A DNA stretch of 64,000 nucleotides from contig CAYRNR010000017.1 in NCBI GenBank assembly GCA_964425605.1, positions 1-64,000 on the forward strand, written 5' to 3'. How positions within the stretch are numbered: position 1 is the stretch's first letter; each line of letters begins with the position of its first letter. The notes under the pieces were generated by a model, which saw only the letters and a list, made by a program, of their open reading frames with translations, was not told the origin of the DNA and did no database searches. The DNA comes from CAYRNR01 sp964425605 (GTDB lineage: Bacteria; Myxococcota_A; UBA796; UBA9615; CAYRNR01). The position numbers and the translations under genes are program-made. Positions 52,867 through 62,358 of this stretch are shown one piece after another.

Positions 52867-54228
52867 GTGAGCGAACTACTGGAAGCGCCCGCGGTGGAGC
52901 AGTCGAGGCGGATCCTGGCCGGTGAGATCCGCGTCGAGCAGCTGACGTCCCTCTATCTGGACCGGATCGCCGCCCACGATCCGACGCTGAATGCGTTCAC
53001 CGAGGTGTTCGAACGACGTGCCCTGCGCCGGGCGCGCGCCCTCGACCGGGCCATGCGATCGCCCTCGTTCTCGCCCTCGTCGCCGTTGTGGGGCGTCCCC
53101 ATCGCCATCAAGGACCTGGACCACGTCCGGTTCGCGCACACGAGGATGGGGAGCGAGGCCCTGAAGTGGCTCTGGTCTCCCTTCGATGGTGTCGTGGCCT
53201 CCCGCGCCCGCCGCGGCGGGATGGTCATCCTCGGCAAGACCACCACGAGCGAACTGGGCATCCTCCCGGTGACCGAGACGAGCCTGCAGGGCGCCACCCG
53301 GAATCCGTGGGACACGGACCGAAGCTGCGGCGGCTCCAGCGGCGGATCGGGGGCGGCGGTGGCCGCGAGGATGGTGCCCCTCGCGCACGGCTCCGACGGC
53401 GCCGGGTCGATCCGCATCCCGGCCGCCCTCAACGGGATCTTCGGGTACAAACCCTCGCGGGGATTCCTCGTCGACGCGTACGGTGCACAGGACGTCTTCG
53501 ATCTTGCGGTCATCGGCCCCCTCGCCCGCTCGGTGGAGGACCTGGCCGCGGCAGGGGATCTGTGGCGCACGGACGAATCCGGTCCCCACCTCTCCGAGGG
53601 CCTCGACGATCCTCCCCGTGGAGCCCGGATACGGGTGCTCCGGGACTCGCCCCTCGGCTCGGTGCCCGACGCGTTCGTCGAGGCGGTCGAGAACGCAGCG
53701 GGCACCCTCGGCGGCCTCGGCTACGCGGTGGTCGATGGCGAGACGCCTCGCGGGACGCTCGACGAGTTCGTGCCCATCTACCAGCGGGAGTTCTCCAGGG
53801 TCCCGCCCCTGTTCAGGGGCAAGTACCACGCGACGACCCGCTGGTTCCTGACCGAAGGCCGGAAGGTGGAGCCCGCGCACGCCGACCGCGCGATCGCGAG
53901 CATCCGTCGCCGCGCCGAGGACACCTGGCAGGACGCGGACTTCCTGCTGAGCCCGACCACGGGCATGACCGCGCCCCCCATCGGGCTCAGCGACGGCCTG
54001 CGTCCTCGCGAACAGTTCGACGCCGTCGCCCCGCTGGGCACGTTCACGGCCGCGTTCAACGTCACCGGCCAGCCCGCGCTGACGGTCCCGTTCGGGCACG
54101 ACGCGGATGGTCTGCCCCTCGCTGTACAGCTCGTCGCCCGGCAGGGGAGGGACGCCTCGCTGATGGCGCTGGCGAGGCAACTCTGGCGCGCGGCGGGGCT
54201 CGAGTTGAAGGCGCCCCCCCTCGAGTGA
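52867..54228 (+). CDS. Amidase (amidase-signature family)
   Basis: This 453-residue protein has the Ser-cisSer-Lys triad: Lys in VPIAIKDLD, the GGSSGGSGAAVAAR signature and SDGAGSIRIPAA. GTG 52867 has a strong GGAGGGG site, and ATG 52837 is a possible earlier start. The family hydrolyses amides (amino acid amides, nylon oligomers, or tRNA-Gln transamidation when with GatB/C). No gatB/gatC neighbours, and the length suits a stand-alone amidase. Confidence 0.88.
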   Translation: MSELLEAPAVEQSRRILAGEIRVEQLTSLYLDRIAAHDPTLNAFTEVFERRALRRARALDRAMRSPSFSPSSPLWGVPIAIKDLDHVRFAHTRMGSEALKWLWSPFDGVVASRARRGGMVILGKTTTSELGILPVTETSLQGATRNPWDTDRSCGGSSGGSGAAVAARMVPLAHGSDGAGSIRIPAALNGIFGYKPSRGFLVDAYGAQDVFDLAVIGPLARSVEDLAAAGDLWRTDESGPHLSEGLDDPPRGARIRVLRDSPLGSVPDAFVEAVENAAGTLGGLGYAVVDGETPRGTLDEFVPIYQREFSRVPPLFRGKYHATTRWFLTEGRKVEPAHADRAIASIRRRAEDTWQDADFLLSPTTGMTAPPIGLSDGLRPREQFDAVAPLGTFTAAFNVTGQPALTVPFGHDADGLPLAVQLVARQGRDASLMALARQLWRAAGLELKAPPLE

Positions 54229-54334
54229 CGTCGCTCCTGATCGGAGGCGTGAGACGTCAACAGTGGTCCGCAGCTTCATCCGAGCGGGCGACCCTCGACT
54301 GCGCGTGCTACGGTGGCTCCCTCAGGAGGTGCCC

Positions 54335-54868
54335 GTGCAACGTCGGACCCTGGCCATCGACCAGCTCGTGCTGCGCCCTTTCCACACCCTCGACAAGCGC
54401 TGGATGTTGCTCACGGCGGGCACCCTCGCGGGCGGCTTCAATCCCATGACCATCTCGTGGGGAGCGCTCGGCACCGTCTGGAACAAGCCGTTCGCCATGA
54501 CCCTGGTCCGGCCGACGCGGCACACCTATGGCTTCATGGAGCAGGGGCAGGATTTCACGCTCTCGGTGTTCCCCGAGGGAATGAAGAAGCGCGTGCACGG
54601 GGTGTGCGGAACGAAGTCCGGGCGCGACATCGACAAGATGGAGGCCACCGGGCTCACGCCCATCGCCTCCGCGCAGATCGAGGCCCCGGGCTTCGACGAG
54701 GCCGAGCTCATCCTGGAGTGCCGGCAGATCTACCGCGACGACCTCGACCCGTCGCTGTTCATGGACCCCGAGATCCACAAGCTGTACGACGACGACCACC
54801 ACCGATTCTGGTTCGGGGAGGTGGTGGCGGTGCACGGCACCGAGGTGTGGGGAATGTCTGCCCCGTGA
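54335..54868 (+). CDS. Flavin reductase-like (FMN-binding split barrel) protein
   Basis: This 177-residue protein starts at GTG 54335 after AGGAGG. The split-barrel FMN motifs are visible: MLLTAGTLAGGFNPMTISWG, LVRPTRHTYGFMEQG and a final VVAVHG. Probably a flavin reductase or flavin-dependent enzyme with an unknown donor. It is transcribed in the same direction as the FG-GAP gene, 47 bases on. Confidence 0.82.
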   Translation: MQRRTLAIDQLVLRPFHTLDKRWMLLTAGTLAGGFNPMTISWGALGTVWNKPFAMTLVRPTRHTYGFMEQGQDFTLSVFPEGMKKRVHGVCGTKSGRDIDKMEATGLTPIASAQIEAPGFDEAELILECRQIYRDDLDPSLFMDPEIHKLYDDDHHRFWFGEVVAVHGTEVWGMSAP

Positions 54869-54915
54869 CCGGGATCGATATCGGAGCCTGTGATCGGCCA
54901 CCGGAAGGAATGCAC

Positions 54916-56865
54916 ATGTCGCCCCGCCACATGCTCCCCCTCCTCACGCTCCTCTTCGCGTCCTGCGCCGGCTCCGGCGGCCCTGGCCGCGGCGCGCTGG
55001 ACACCCTCGAGGCCCCGATCCTGGAGGAGGACACGGAGACCTACGCCTCCGACGGCGAGGACGCGGACAACTACGGGTGGGCCGCGGCCGGCGCTGGCGA
55101 CGTGAACGGGGACGGGTACGCCGACGTGATCGTGGGCGCGAGTCAGGACGACGACAACTTCTCCAACTCCGGCTCGGCGTACGTCTACCTGGGCAGCGCC
55201 GCCGGGATCGACCTCGGCTCGGAGGGCAAGCTCCACGCCAGCGACGGGACCCCGGGCGACAACTTCGGCAGCGCGGTCGCGGGCGCTGGCGACGTGAACG
55301 GGGACGGGTACGGCGACGTGATCGTCGGGGCCTACTGGGACGGGGACGCCGGCAACGGGGCAGGCTCGGCCTACGTCTACCTGGGCGGCGCCTCCGGGGT
55401 CGATCCCGCCGCCGAGACCAAGCTCGTCGCGTCCGACGCGGCGGCCGAGGACATCTTCGGGTACTCGGTGTCCGGCCTGGGAGACGTCAACGGCGACGGC
55501 TACGCCGATGTGATCGTGGGCGCCGAGTACGACGACGACCTCGGCACCGACTCGGGGGCGGCGTATGTGTACATGGGCAGCGCGACCGGGGTGGATCCCG
55601 CCAGCGAGACCAAGCTCAGCGCGTCGGACGGCGCGACCGAGGACTGGTACGGCAAGGCGATCGCCGGCGCTGGCGACGTGAACGGGGACGGGTACGGCGA
55701 CGTGATCGTCGGGGCCCACGGGGACGACGACGGCGGACCCAAGTCCGGGACTGCGTATGTCTACCTGGGCAGCGCGTCGGGCGTGGACCTCGCGTCCGAG
55801 GCCAAGATCGTCGCGTCGGACGCCACGAACAGCGTGTGGCTCGGGTGGGCGGTCGCCGGCGCGGGTGACGTGAACGGGGACGGGTACGATGACGTGATCG
55901 TGGGAGCCCGCGACGACGACCTCAACGGCTACAACGCCGGCTCGGCCTACGTGTACCTGGGCGGCGCGTCGGGGATCGATCTCGCCACCGAGGTCAAGCT
56001 CGACGCCTCGGACGGGGCGGCCGAGGACTACTTCGGTCACGCCGTCGGCGGGATCGGCGACGTGGACGGCGACGGCTTCGACGACGTGATCGTCGGGGCG
56101 TACGGCGACGACGACGGCGGCGCCATGACCGGCTCCGTGTACGTCTACCTGGGCACCGCGAGCGGCATCGATCCGGGCACCGAGACCAAGATCACGGCGT
56201 CCGACGCGGCCGCCGACGATCGCTTCGGCTGGCGGGCCGGCGGGGCCGGGGACGTGGACGGCGATGGTTTCGACGACACGATCGTCGCGGCCCACTACCA
56301 CCAGCACCTCGGCCCCGGAAAGGGCGCCGCGTACCTCCTACACAGCGCATACGCGTGGTGGTTCGCGGACGACGACGGGGACGGCTACGGGGATCCCGCC
56401 GCCTCGCAGGCCGCGATCGCCGCGCCCGCGGATCACGTGACCAACGACGAGGACTGCGACGACACCGAGCCAGGCGTCCACCCCGGCGCCGCCGAGATCT
56501 GCGACGACGGGCTGGACAACGACTGTGATGGCGACGCGGACCTCGCCGACGAGGACTGCGAGGATATCGGTGACGACGACGACTCGGCCGGTGACGACGA
56601 CGACTCGGCCAGTGATGACGACGACTCGGCTGGCGACGACGACGACTCGGTCGGCGACGACGACGACGCCACTGGCGACGACGACGACGCGACGCCTGGC
56701 GACGACGACGACGACGTGAACCAGAACCCCCCGAGCTGCGCGTGCCGCCAGGCGGGCCATGCCTCCTCGCCGGGGGCGGCCGGCCTCGCGGTGCTCCCGA
56801 TCGTCGTCCTGCTCCGCCGCCGGTCCCGTCCCGACGCGGTGAAAGCGGACGCGGAGAGGAGCTGA
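54916..56865 (+). CDS. FG-GAP repeat surface protein with MopE-like and MYXO-CTERM-like ends
   Basis: This protein of about 649 residues starts at ATG 54916 (spacing to GGAAGG fits; ATG 54910 is possible). A lipobox-like LFASC ends its signal. Seven FG-GAP/integrin-alpha-like repeats (GDVNGDGYxDVIVGA, about 65 residues each) fill residues 45-470 and likely form a calcium-binding beta-propeller. Next come a MopE-like metal motif (CDDGLDNDCDGDAD), a GDDDDSA linker, SCACR, a hydrophobic stretch and RRRSR, the MYXO-CTERM layout. Predicted to be displayed on the cell surface. Confidence 0.82.
   Translation: MSPRHMLPLLTLLFASCAGSGGPGRGALDTLEAPILEEDTETYASDGEDADNYGWAAAGAGDVNGDGYADVIVGASQDDDNFSNSGSAYVYLGSAAGIDLGSEGKLHASDGTPGDNFGSAVAGAGDVNGDGYGDVIVGAYWDGDAGNGAGSAYVYLGGASGVDPAAETKLVASDAAAEDIFGYSVSGLGDVNGDGYADVIVGAEYDDDLGTDSGAAYVYMGSATGVDPASETKLSASDGATEDWYGKAIAGAGDVNGDGYGDVIVGAHGDDDGGPKSGTAYVYLGSASGVDLASEAKIVASDATNSVWLGWAVAGAGDVNGDGYDDVIVGARDDDLNGYNAGSAYVYLGGASGIDLATEVKLDASDGAAEDYFGHAVGGIGDVDGDGFDDVIVGAYGDDDGGAMTGSVYVYLGTASGIDPGTETKITASDAAADDRFGWRAGGAGDVDGDGFDDTIVAAHYHQHLGPGKGAAYLLHSAYAWWFADDDGDGYGDPAASQAAIAAPADHVTNDEDCDDTEPGVHPGAAEICDDGLDNDCDGDADLADEDCEDIGDDDDSAGDDDDSASDDDDSAGDDDDSVGDDDDATGDDDDATPGDDDDDVNQNPPSCACRQAGHASSPGAAGLAVLPIVVLLRRRSRPDAVKADAERS
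55050..56340 (+). repeat. Seven tandem FG-GAP-coding DNA repeats
   Basis: Units of about 190-200 bases share the near-identical core GGCGACGTGAACGGGGACGG; at least four copies of this core are almost unchanged, showing recent duplication or gene conversion. Confidence 0.8.
56570..56725 (+). repeat. GACGACGAC-rich tandem repeat coding GDDDDSA units
   Basis: Roughly seven units of 21 bases encode the acidic stalk between the metal motif and the C-terminal anchor. Confidence 0.8.
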
Positions 56866-58110
56866 GTGGGGTATCGGTCGCCACGGATTCTCGCCCTCGC
56901 ATCCGCCGTGGCTGCGCTCGCGCTGGCGGGCGCGGCCGTGGCCCAGTCCTCGACCGACGATCCGCGCGACGAGGCCGCCGGTGTCGCCCTCGCGCTCCAG
57001 GCCAACGACACCCTGCACGAGTACTGCGCCGAGCTGTACGCCTCGGACGTGCAGCAGGCCGTCGAGAGCTATGCACGGGTGGGTGAGGCCTGGGGGGCGG
57101 TGGACGCTCGCCTGGCGGAGACCGGCGAGCCCTACTGGCGGTACTGGCGGGGTCTGCTGGCCGAGTGCCTGGGCCAGTACGATCAGGCGAGTGGGGATCT
57201 CGAGGCCTTCCTGACCGAGCACGGGGACGGCCCTGTGTACCGCGACCTCGCGCGCGACGCGCGGCGCCGTCTGCGCCGACTGACGGACCTCAACGAAGGA
57301 CGCTCTTCTGCGCGGATCGGCAAGAGGCGCACGCCCATCGCCTTCCTCGCGGACCCCCGCGCCGCCGAGACCCTCCGCGGGATCGATTTGATTCGCTACA
57401 GGCGCTCCGGGCTCACCTTCGACCAGTGGCAGGCCCACCGCTTCTCCAACAAGCTGCGCGTGATGCTGATGTGGTCCTGGGGAGCCGAGTCAGGGCCGAT
57501 GACGGCCGTGATCCACGAGGTGGTCGTGCCGGGCGACGCCGGCCAGTACCGGGCCGCGGCGCTGACCAACGCCTGGCACTTCCGGTCTGCATTCGCGATA
57601 GAGGTCTGGCCCGCAGAGGTCTTCTCGGTCGGGTGGATGCTGGGATTCCACAGGACCGCCGAACAGGTCGGGTACGTCCACGCCTCCAGCTTCGACGACG
57701 TGACCGGGGTGCCCGAGAGCTACGATTTCGTCTCGGACGACGAGATCATGGTGGACACCCGGATCTGGACCGGATTCACTTTCCTGCCGCTGCGCCGTTT
57801 CAAGCCGCTGATCCGGCTGCCGGTGGTGGGTCTGAAGCTGCGGCCGGAGAGCGACAACGTGTCCGCCGGGGGCGAGTACACGGTCCCCCTGTTCCTGGCC
57901 GTCGGGGTGGGCGGCTTCGCCGGCGTCGGCGTGCGCCTCGCGACGATCCTCGAGCTGGAGGCCGGCGTGTGGTTCCTGGTCGACCTCACCGACAACGAGG
58001 TGGTGGACACGAAGTTCGAGGCGAGCGAGGTCGAGCATCTGTCCTACCTGCAACCGGCGGGAGGCCGGTTCTCGGCCCGGCCCAGCCTGGCGCTGAAGCT
58101 GATCCTGTAG
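56866..58110 (+). CDS. Exported protein, first of two tandem paralogues
   Basis: This 414-residue protein begins at GTG 56866, directly after the stop of the preceding gene. Signal peptide (1-26, AAVAQ). Residues 40-140 form TPR-like helices (YCAELYASDVQQAVESY, ECLGQYDQASGDLEAFL). The C-terminal half is beta-rich, with hydrophobic stretches near 290-365 (TGFTFLPLRRFKPLIRLP), ending in LALKLIL, so outer-membrane association is possible. No named family. It is about 65-70% identical to the next protein by eye. Confidence 0.75.
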   Translation: MGYRSPRILALASAVAALALAGAAVAQSSTDDPRDEAAGVALALQANDTLHEYCAELYASDVQQAVESYARVGEAWGAVDARLAETGEPYWRYWRGLLAECLGQYDQASGDLEAFLTEHGDGPVYRDLARDARRRLRRLTDLNEGRSSARIGKRRTPIAFLADPRAAETLRGIDLIRYRRSGLTFDQWQAHRFSNKLRVMLMWSWGAESGPMTAVIHEVVVPGDAGQYRAAALTNAWHFRSAFAIEVWPAEVFSVGWMLGFHRTAEQVGYVHASSFDDVTGVPESYDFVSDDEIMVDTRIWTGFTFLPLRRFKPLIRLPVVGLKLRPESDNVSAGGEYTVPLFLAVGVGGFAGVGVRLATILELEAGVWFLVDLTDNEVVDTKFEASEVEHLSYLQPAGGRFSARPSLALKLIL

Positions 58111-58185
58111 GCGTCGATCGCCTAAACTGGCTGCGTCGCCGCAGCCTGCGTCGAACCGATGGAGCTGGACACGGAGAGCTGACGA

Positions 58186-59439
58186 GTGAGGGGACGGTCG
58201 CCGCGATTCTGCGCTGTCGCTCCGGGTGTCCTCGCCCTCGCGCTGGCCACCGCGGCCGCCGCGGAAACCCCCACCGGCGAGGCTCCGGTCGAGGTGGCCG
58301 AGGACGCCGGGGTCGACCTGGCGCTCCGGGCCAACAACACCCTGCAGGAGTACTGCGCCGAGCTGTACGCCGCGGACGTGCAGCAGGCCGCCGAGAGCTA
58401 TGGGGTGGTGGGCGAGACCTGGGGTGCTGTGGACGCTCGCTTCGGGGAGACCGGCGAACGCTACTGGCTGTACTGGCGGGGGCTGCTGGCCGAGTGCCTC
58501 GGTCAGTACGACCAGGCGAGCGGGGACCTGGAGGCGTTCCTGGCCGAGCTCGGAGACGACCCGGCGTACACCGACCTCTCGCGCGACGCGCGCCGCCGTC
58601 TCGACCGGCTGACGGCCGTGAACGAGGGCCGCTCCTCCGCGCGGGTCGGGAAGAGGCGCGCGCCGATCGCGTTCCTCGAGGATCCCCGCGCTGCCGAGGT
58701 GCTCGGCCGGGTCGAGCTGAAGCGATACCGGCGCTCCGGGCTCACCCTCGACGAGTGGCAGGCACGCCGCCTCTCCAACAAGCGGCGCGTCGTGCTGATG
58801 TGGTCTGCCGGCGTCGAGTCGGGCCCGCTGACGGCCGTGATCCACCAGGTCGTCCTGCCGGGTGAGGACGACGAGTACCAGGCCGCGGCCCTGTCGACCG
58901 CCCGGTATTTCCGCTCCGCGATCGGGATCGAGTCCTGGCCCACCGACGTGTTCTCGATCGGGTGGCTCATCGGTCTCCACAGGTCCGACGATCACGTCGG
59001 GTTCATCCACGCCACCAGCGTCGACGACGTGGAGGGAGGGCCCGACAGCTACGAAGAGGTGCCGTTCGGCATCATCATGGCGGACTCCCGGCTCTGGACC
59101 GGGTTCACGTTCCTGCCGCTGCGCCGCTTCAAGCCGCTGATCCGGCTGCCCGTGCTGGGATTGAGGCTGCGGCCCCAGAGCGACGGCAAGGCCGCCGGGA
59201 ACGAGTACTCGTCCCCCTGGTTCGTGGCCTTCGGCCTGGGCGGGTTCGTCGGTGTCTCCGCGCGGCTCTCGCCGGTCCTCGGCCTGGAGGCCGGCGTGTG
59301 GTTCCTGTTCGACCTCACCGACAACGAGACGATGAGCACGACCCACGATCCGGACAACGTCGAGCATCTGTACTACCTGCAGCCGACCGGTGGGCGGTTC
59401 TCCGTTCGGCCCAGCCTGGCCCTGAGGCTGGTTCTGTAG
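58186..59439 (+). CDS. Exported protein, second of two tandem paralogues
   Basis: This 417-residue protein starts at GTG 58186 with a signal peptide. The whole length aligns with the preceding protein: same Cys in YCAELYA and AECLGQY, and the same FTFLPLRRFKPLIRLP block. The N-terminal 40 residues differ most. Recent tandem duplication. It lies just before a Ser/Thr kinase gene (19 bases), which may regulate these envelope proteins. Confidence 0.75.
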   Translation: MRGRSPRFCAVAPGVLALALATAAAAETPTGEAPVEVAEDAGVDLALRANNTLQEYCAELYAADVQQAAESYGVVGETWGAVDARFGETGERYWLYWRGLLAECLGQYDQASGDLEAFLAELGDDPAYTDLSRDARRRLDRLTAVNEGRSSARVGKRRAPIAFLEDPRAAEVLGRVELKRYRRSGLTLDEWQARRLSNKRRVVLMWSAGVESGPLTAVIHQVVLPGEDDEYQAAALSTARYFRSAIGIESWPTDVFSIGWLIGLHRSDDHVGFIHATSVDDVEGGPDSYEEVPFGIIMADSRLWTGFTFLPLRRFKPLIRLPVLGLRLRPQSDGKAAGNEYSSPWFVAFGLGGFVGVSARLSPVLGLEAGVWFLFDLTDNETMSTTHDPDNVEHLYYLQPTGGRFSVRPSLALRLVL

Positions 59440-59458
59440 AAGAGGTCGGCCCTGTAAG

Positions 59459-60928
59459 ATGGGCGTCGATCCGATGACCACGACCTTCGGCCGCTACACA
59501 CTCCACGAACGAATCGGCCGCGGCGGGATGGCCGAGGTGTGGCGCGCGACCCTCGACGGGCCCATGGGGTACACCAAGGAGGTCGCCCTCAAGCGCATCC
59601 CCCGCGCCGTGGTCCGCGAGTCCTCCAACATCGAGGCCCTGGTCAACGAGGCGAGGATCGGCGGCCGGCTCCGCCACCCCAACCTCGTGGAGATCTACGA
59701 GCTGGTCCACGAGGAGGAGGAGTGGTTCGTCACCATGGAGCTGGTCCGCGGGACCACCCTGGATCGTGTCCTGGACCGTTGCCGGGAGAACGACATCGTC
59801 ATCCCCTGGCCGGTGGCGGCCGAGATCGGCCAGCAGGCGCTCACCGGCCTGCGATACGCCCACGCCACGCCCCGGCCGGACGGCCAGCCCGGCGACGTGA
59901 TCCACCGCGACATCAAGCCCGCGAACATCATCCTGTCGGACGACGGGCAGGCCAAGATCCTGGACTTCGGCATCGCGCGCTCCTCCCTCGCCTACTTCCA
60001 GAGCATCACGGGTCAGGTCCTCAAGGGCTCGCCGGTCTACATGTCCCCCGAGCAGGTCGACGGGGATCACCTCACGCCCGCGTCGGACCTGTTCTCGTTC
60101 GGCGTGGTGCTGGTGGAGCTGCTCACGTGCGAGCGGCTGTTCCTGGCGTCGGGGGTCTACGACGTGTTCGCCCGCGTCATCAACCTCGACCTCCGGCCCT
60201 GCGTGGCGAACGTCCGGTCCATCCATCCGGCCCTGGGGGAGGTGGTGGAGCGATGCCTGGACCGGGATCCCGAGGCTCGGAGCGAATCGGCGTCGTCCCT
60301 GCCCCACCTGCTGGCCGACGCGCTCCGCGACGCGCCATCCCCGGTGACGCTGGCCGAGTTCGTCCACTTCCTGCAGCTGGGTTCGGGCCGACAGCGGGAC
60401 ACCTCCATCCGTCGCCCGACCCGTGAGATAGCCGCCGATCTCGAGGAGTTCGGCACCCGGTACTTCGACGACGAACCCGAGCCCGACGTGCACGACCAGC
60501 CCACCGTGAAGTGGGAGCCCGAGGAACCCGTGGCGGAGGCTCCGACGCGGAGATGGCCCCTGTTCGGAGCGTTCGCAGCGTTCGCAGCGATCGCGGCGGT
60601 GGCGCTGATCGTGGTCGCGGCAGTGATTGGCTCGAGCAGGGTGGACGATGGGCTCTCCCCGGACGAGGCCTACGAGCAGTTCGTCCGGGCGGTCGTCCTC
60701 GGCGATACCGAGGCGGCTGGAGCCGCCCTGGCCGGCATGGTACACGGGGGGGAGGAGAGCCCGGACGGCGCGCTGATGCTCGCCACCAACGCCGCGCTCG
60801 CCGGCGAACCCGAGCTGGCGGCCTCGTTGCTGGCCGGTGCGGATCACTGGCCCGAGCCGCAGCGAACCCGTGCCCTCGCCGTGCTCGATGGCCTCGAACG
60901 CCTGACCGGGAATGGAGGTGCTTCGTGA
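59459..60928 (+). CDS. Membrane-anchored Ser/Thr protein kinase (PknB type)
   Basis: This 489-residue protein has a kinase domain at residues 10-280: glycine loop GRGGMAEV, VALK Lys, HRDIKPANI catalytic loop, DFGIARS and the SPEQ P+1 segment. A membrane helix lies near 367-390, with an extracytoplasmic Ala-rich domain of about 95 residues that may sense. Typical of Myxococcota, which have many such kinases. The stop overlaps the GTG of the lipoprotein gene. Confidence 0.93.
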   Translation: MGVDPMTTTFGRYTLHERIGRGGMAEVWRATLDGPMGYTKEVALKRIPRAVVRESSNIEALVNEARIGGRLRHPNLVEIYELVHEEEEWFVTMELVRGTTLDRVLDRCRENDIVIPWPVAAEIGQQALTGLRYAHATPRPDGQPGDVIHRDIKPANIILSDDGQAKILDFGIARSSLAYFQSITGQVLKGSPVYMSPEQVDGDHLTPASDLFSFGVVLVELLTCERLFLASGVYDVFARVINLDLRPCVANVRSIHPALGEVVERCLDRDPEARSESASSLPHLLADALRDAPSPVTLAEFVHFLQLGSGRQRDTSIRRPTREIAADLEEFGTRYFDDEPEPDVHDQPTVKWEPEEPVAEAPTRRWPLFGAFAAFAAIAAVALIVVAAVIGSSRVDDGLSPDEAYEQFVRAVVLGDTEAAGAALAGMVHGGEESPDGALMLATNAALAGEPELAASLLAGADHWPEPQRTRALAVLDGLERLTGNGGAS

Positions 60929-61419
60929 GACTCCCGCGCTGTGGGCTGTGTTCTTGCCTGGCAGCGGTCCTGTCCGTCTGGATCCTGGGCTCCGTGGCGG
61001 GGTGCCGCCATACCAGCGCGGCCGGGAAGCCGGTGCAGCCCGATCCGGGGACCTGGGTCGTCTTCCAGGTCGTGGAGCGGGGCACGGGCCAGCCGCTCTG
61101 GAGCGTCGTGTGGGCCGATGGACATCAGGAGGACTTCGAGACCCTCGACGGGGAGACCTCCACCGAGGTCCGCTTCGAGGGCCTCGGGCGCGTTGCCGAC
61201 GGGTTTGCCGTGCCCTTCGAGCCCAGGCAGCCCTTGAAGCTCCTCGCCTGGGCGCCGGGACACGAGCTCGCCGTGCAGGAGCTGGTGCCGGAGCGTGGTG
61301 AGAACCGCGTGCAGTTCGAGCTGCGCAAGGTGGAGATCGAGGACGAGCGGGTACCCGAGGAGATCCGGCTCGAGGTCCCCCGGTTCCAGCCCAGTGAGGG
61401 GCCCAGGACGGGATCATGA
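60925..61419 (+). CDS. Putative lipoprotein coupled to the kinase
   Basis: This 164-residue protein starts at GTG 60925 (GTGA overlap with the kinase). Lipobox SVAGC. The mature part is a single beta-rich domain (about 40-140) similar in look to carboxypeptidase-regulatory or transthyretin-like folds. Unknown function; overlaps the next gene by 4 bases. Confidence 0.65.
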   Translation: MRLPRCGLCSCLAAVLSVWILGSVAGCRHTSAAGKPVQPDPGTWVVFQVVERGTGQPLWSVVWADGHQEDFETLDGETSTEVRFEGLGRVADGFAVPFEPRQPLKLLAWAPGHELAVQELVPERGENRVQFELRKVEIEDERVPEEIRLEVPRFQPSEGPRTGS

Positions 61420-62252
61420 CCTCTGGCAGTCCGGGGCGCGGCTGGGCGCTGGCCATGGCCGTGGGGCTGGCCGCGCTGGGGCCCGCGTGCCTGGAGAGGG
61501 CCGGAGACGATCGCCGGGCCCACCTGGACCTGCTCGAGGAATGCTGGGGTCAGGCCGGGGAACCCGCGGCCTCCTGCGCCGAGCGGATAGGCCCAAGAGC
61601 CGCCGAGCTGGGACTGATCGCGCCTTCCCAGGTCGCCGCGTCCGAGCCAGCACCCCCGACCGTCACGGCGATGGCCGCGGAGGTCGCGGAGGAACTCCTG
61701 GCGGACATCGGGGCGGAACCCATGGAGGCACCCACGGAGGCACCCACGGAGGCACCCACGGAGGCACCCGCGGGGAGCTCAACGGAGCCCGTCGCGGAGC
61801 GTCCTGCCGAACAGCCGATCGAGGCCGGCGGGCCGCAAGCGGATGCGAGTGGCCAGGACCCGGTCGCCATCCAGGTCGACGCCATCGCCATGTACAACGC
61901 CGGCGAGGCCGGGTGGGAGGACGCTGTGGAAGCCGCCCTCGCGCATCCACAGCTCGCCCACTCCCCCAACCTCTGCTTCGCAGGGATCCAGCCCGCGTAC
62001 ACGCAGCAGCGCTACGACGTCGTGCTGGACCGCGCGGAGGTGGTGTGGGCGAACCTGGGCAAGGGATACCTCCAGGGGACCGGCCAGCTGACGTCCGTGT
62101 GCGAGTATGCGTGTCGCGCCGGCTTCCAGCAGCACATGCTCGGGCACGGCCCGGTCGACGGAGAGCTGTGGTGCCGTCGCTGGTCCGGGCGGCTCGAACG
62201 CGAGGGCGCCAGCCCGGCCGAGGCCGACGAGCTGTTGTCCCAGCTGGAGTAG
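61416..62252 (+). CDS. Putative lipoprotein with EAPT linker
   Basis: This 278-residue protein has a signal ending in LGPAC. A low-complexity region holds an EAPT tandem repeat (about 105-118). The C-terminal 110 residues carry Cys pairs (NLCFAG, VCEYACRAG, LWCRRW) in helical, Sel1/TPR-like context (AMYNAGEAGWEDAVEAAL). Unknown function; last gene of the kinase-linked operon. Confidence 0.65.
   Translation: MTSGSPGRGWALAMAVGLAALGPACLERAGDDRRAHLDLLEECWGQAGEPAASCAERIGPRAAELGLIAPSQVAASEPAPPTVTAMAAEVAEELLADIGAEPMEAPTEAPTEAPTEAPAGSSTEPVAERPAEQPIEAGGPQADASGQDPVAIQVDAIAMYNAGEAGWEDAVEAALAHPQLAHSPNLCFAGIQPAYTQQRYDVVLDRAEVVWANLGKGYLQGTGQLTSVCEYACRAGFQQHMLGHGPVDGELWCRRWSGRLEREGASPAEADELLSQLE
61724..61771 (+). 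repeat. Four 12-base tandem repeats
   Basis: GGAGGCACCCAC occurs three times exactly and a fourth time with one change, coding EAPT units. Likely unstable in length. Confidence 0.9.
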
Positions 62253-62358
62253 CGGACGCCGGAACCCGCGCCCGGATGACCATCGGATGGCCACGGCGAG
62301 GGATCGTTGGTACCGTCCTGTTCGACGGAAACGGGGAACGAGGGGAGAGAGGTCGGGC

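Noticed and set aside
61724..61771. Short direct repeats as a CRISPR array
   Set aside because: Units are 12 bases, contiguous, without spacers and in frame within a lipoprotein gene.
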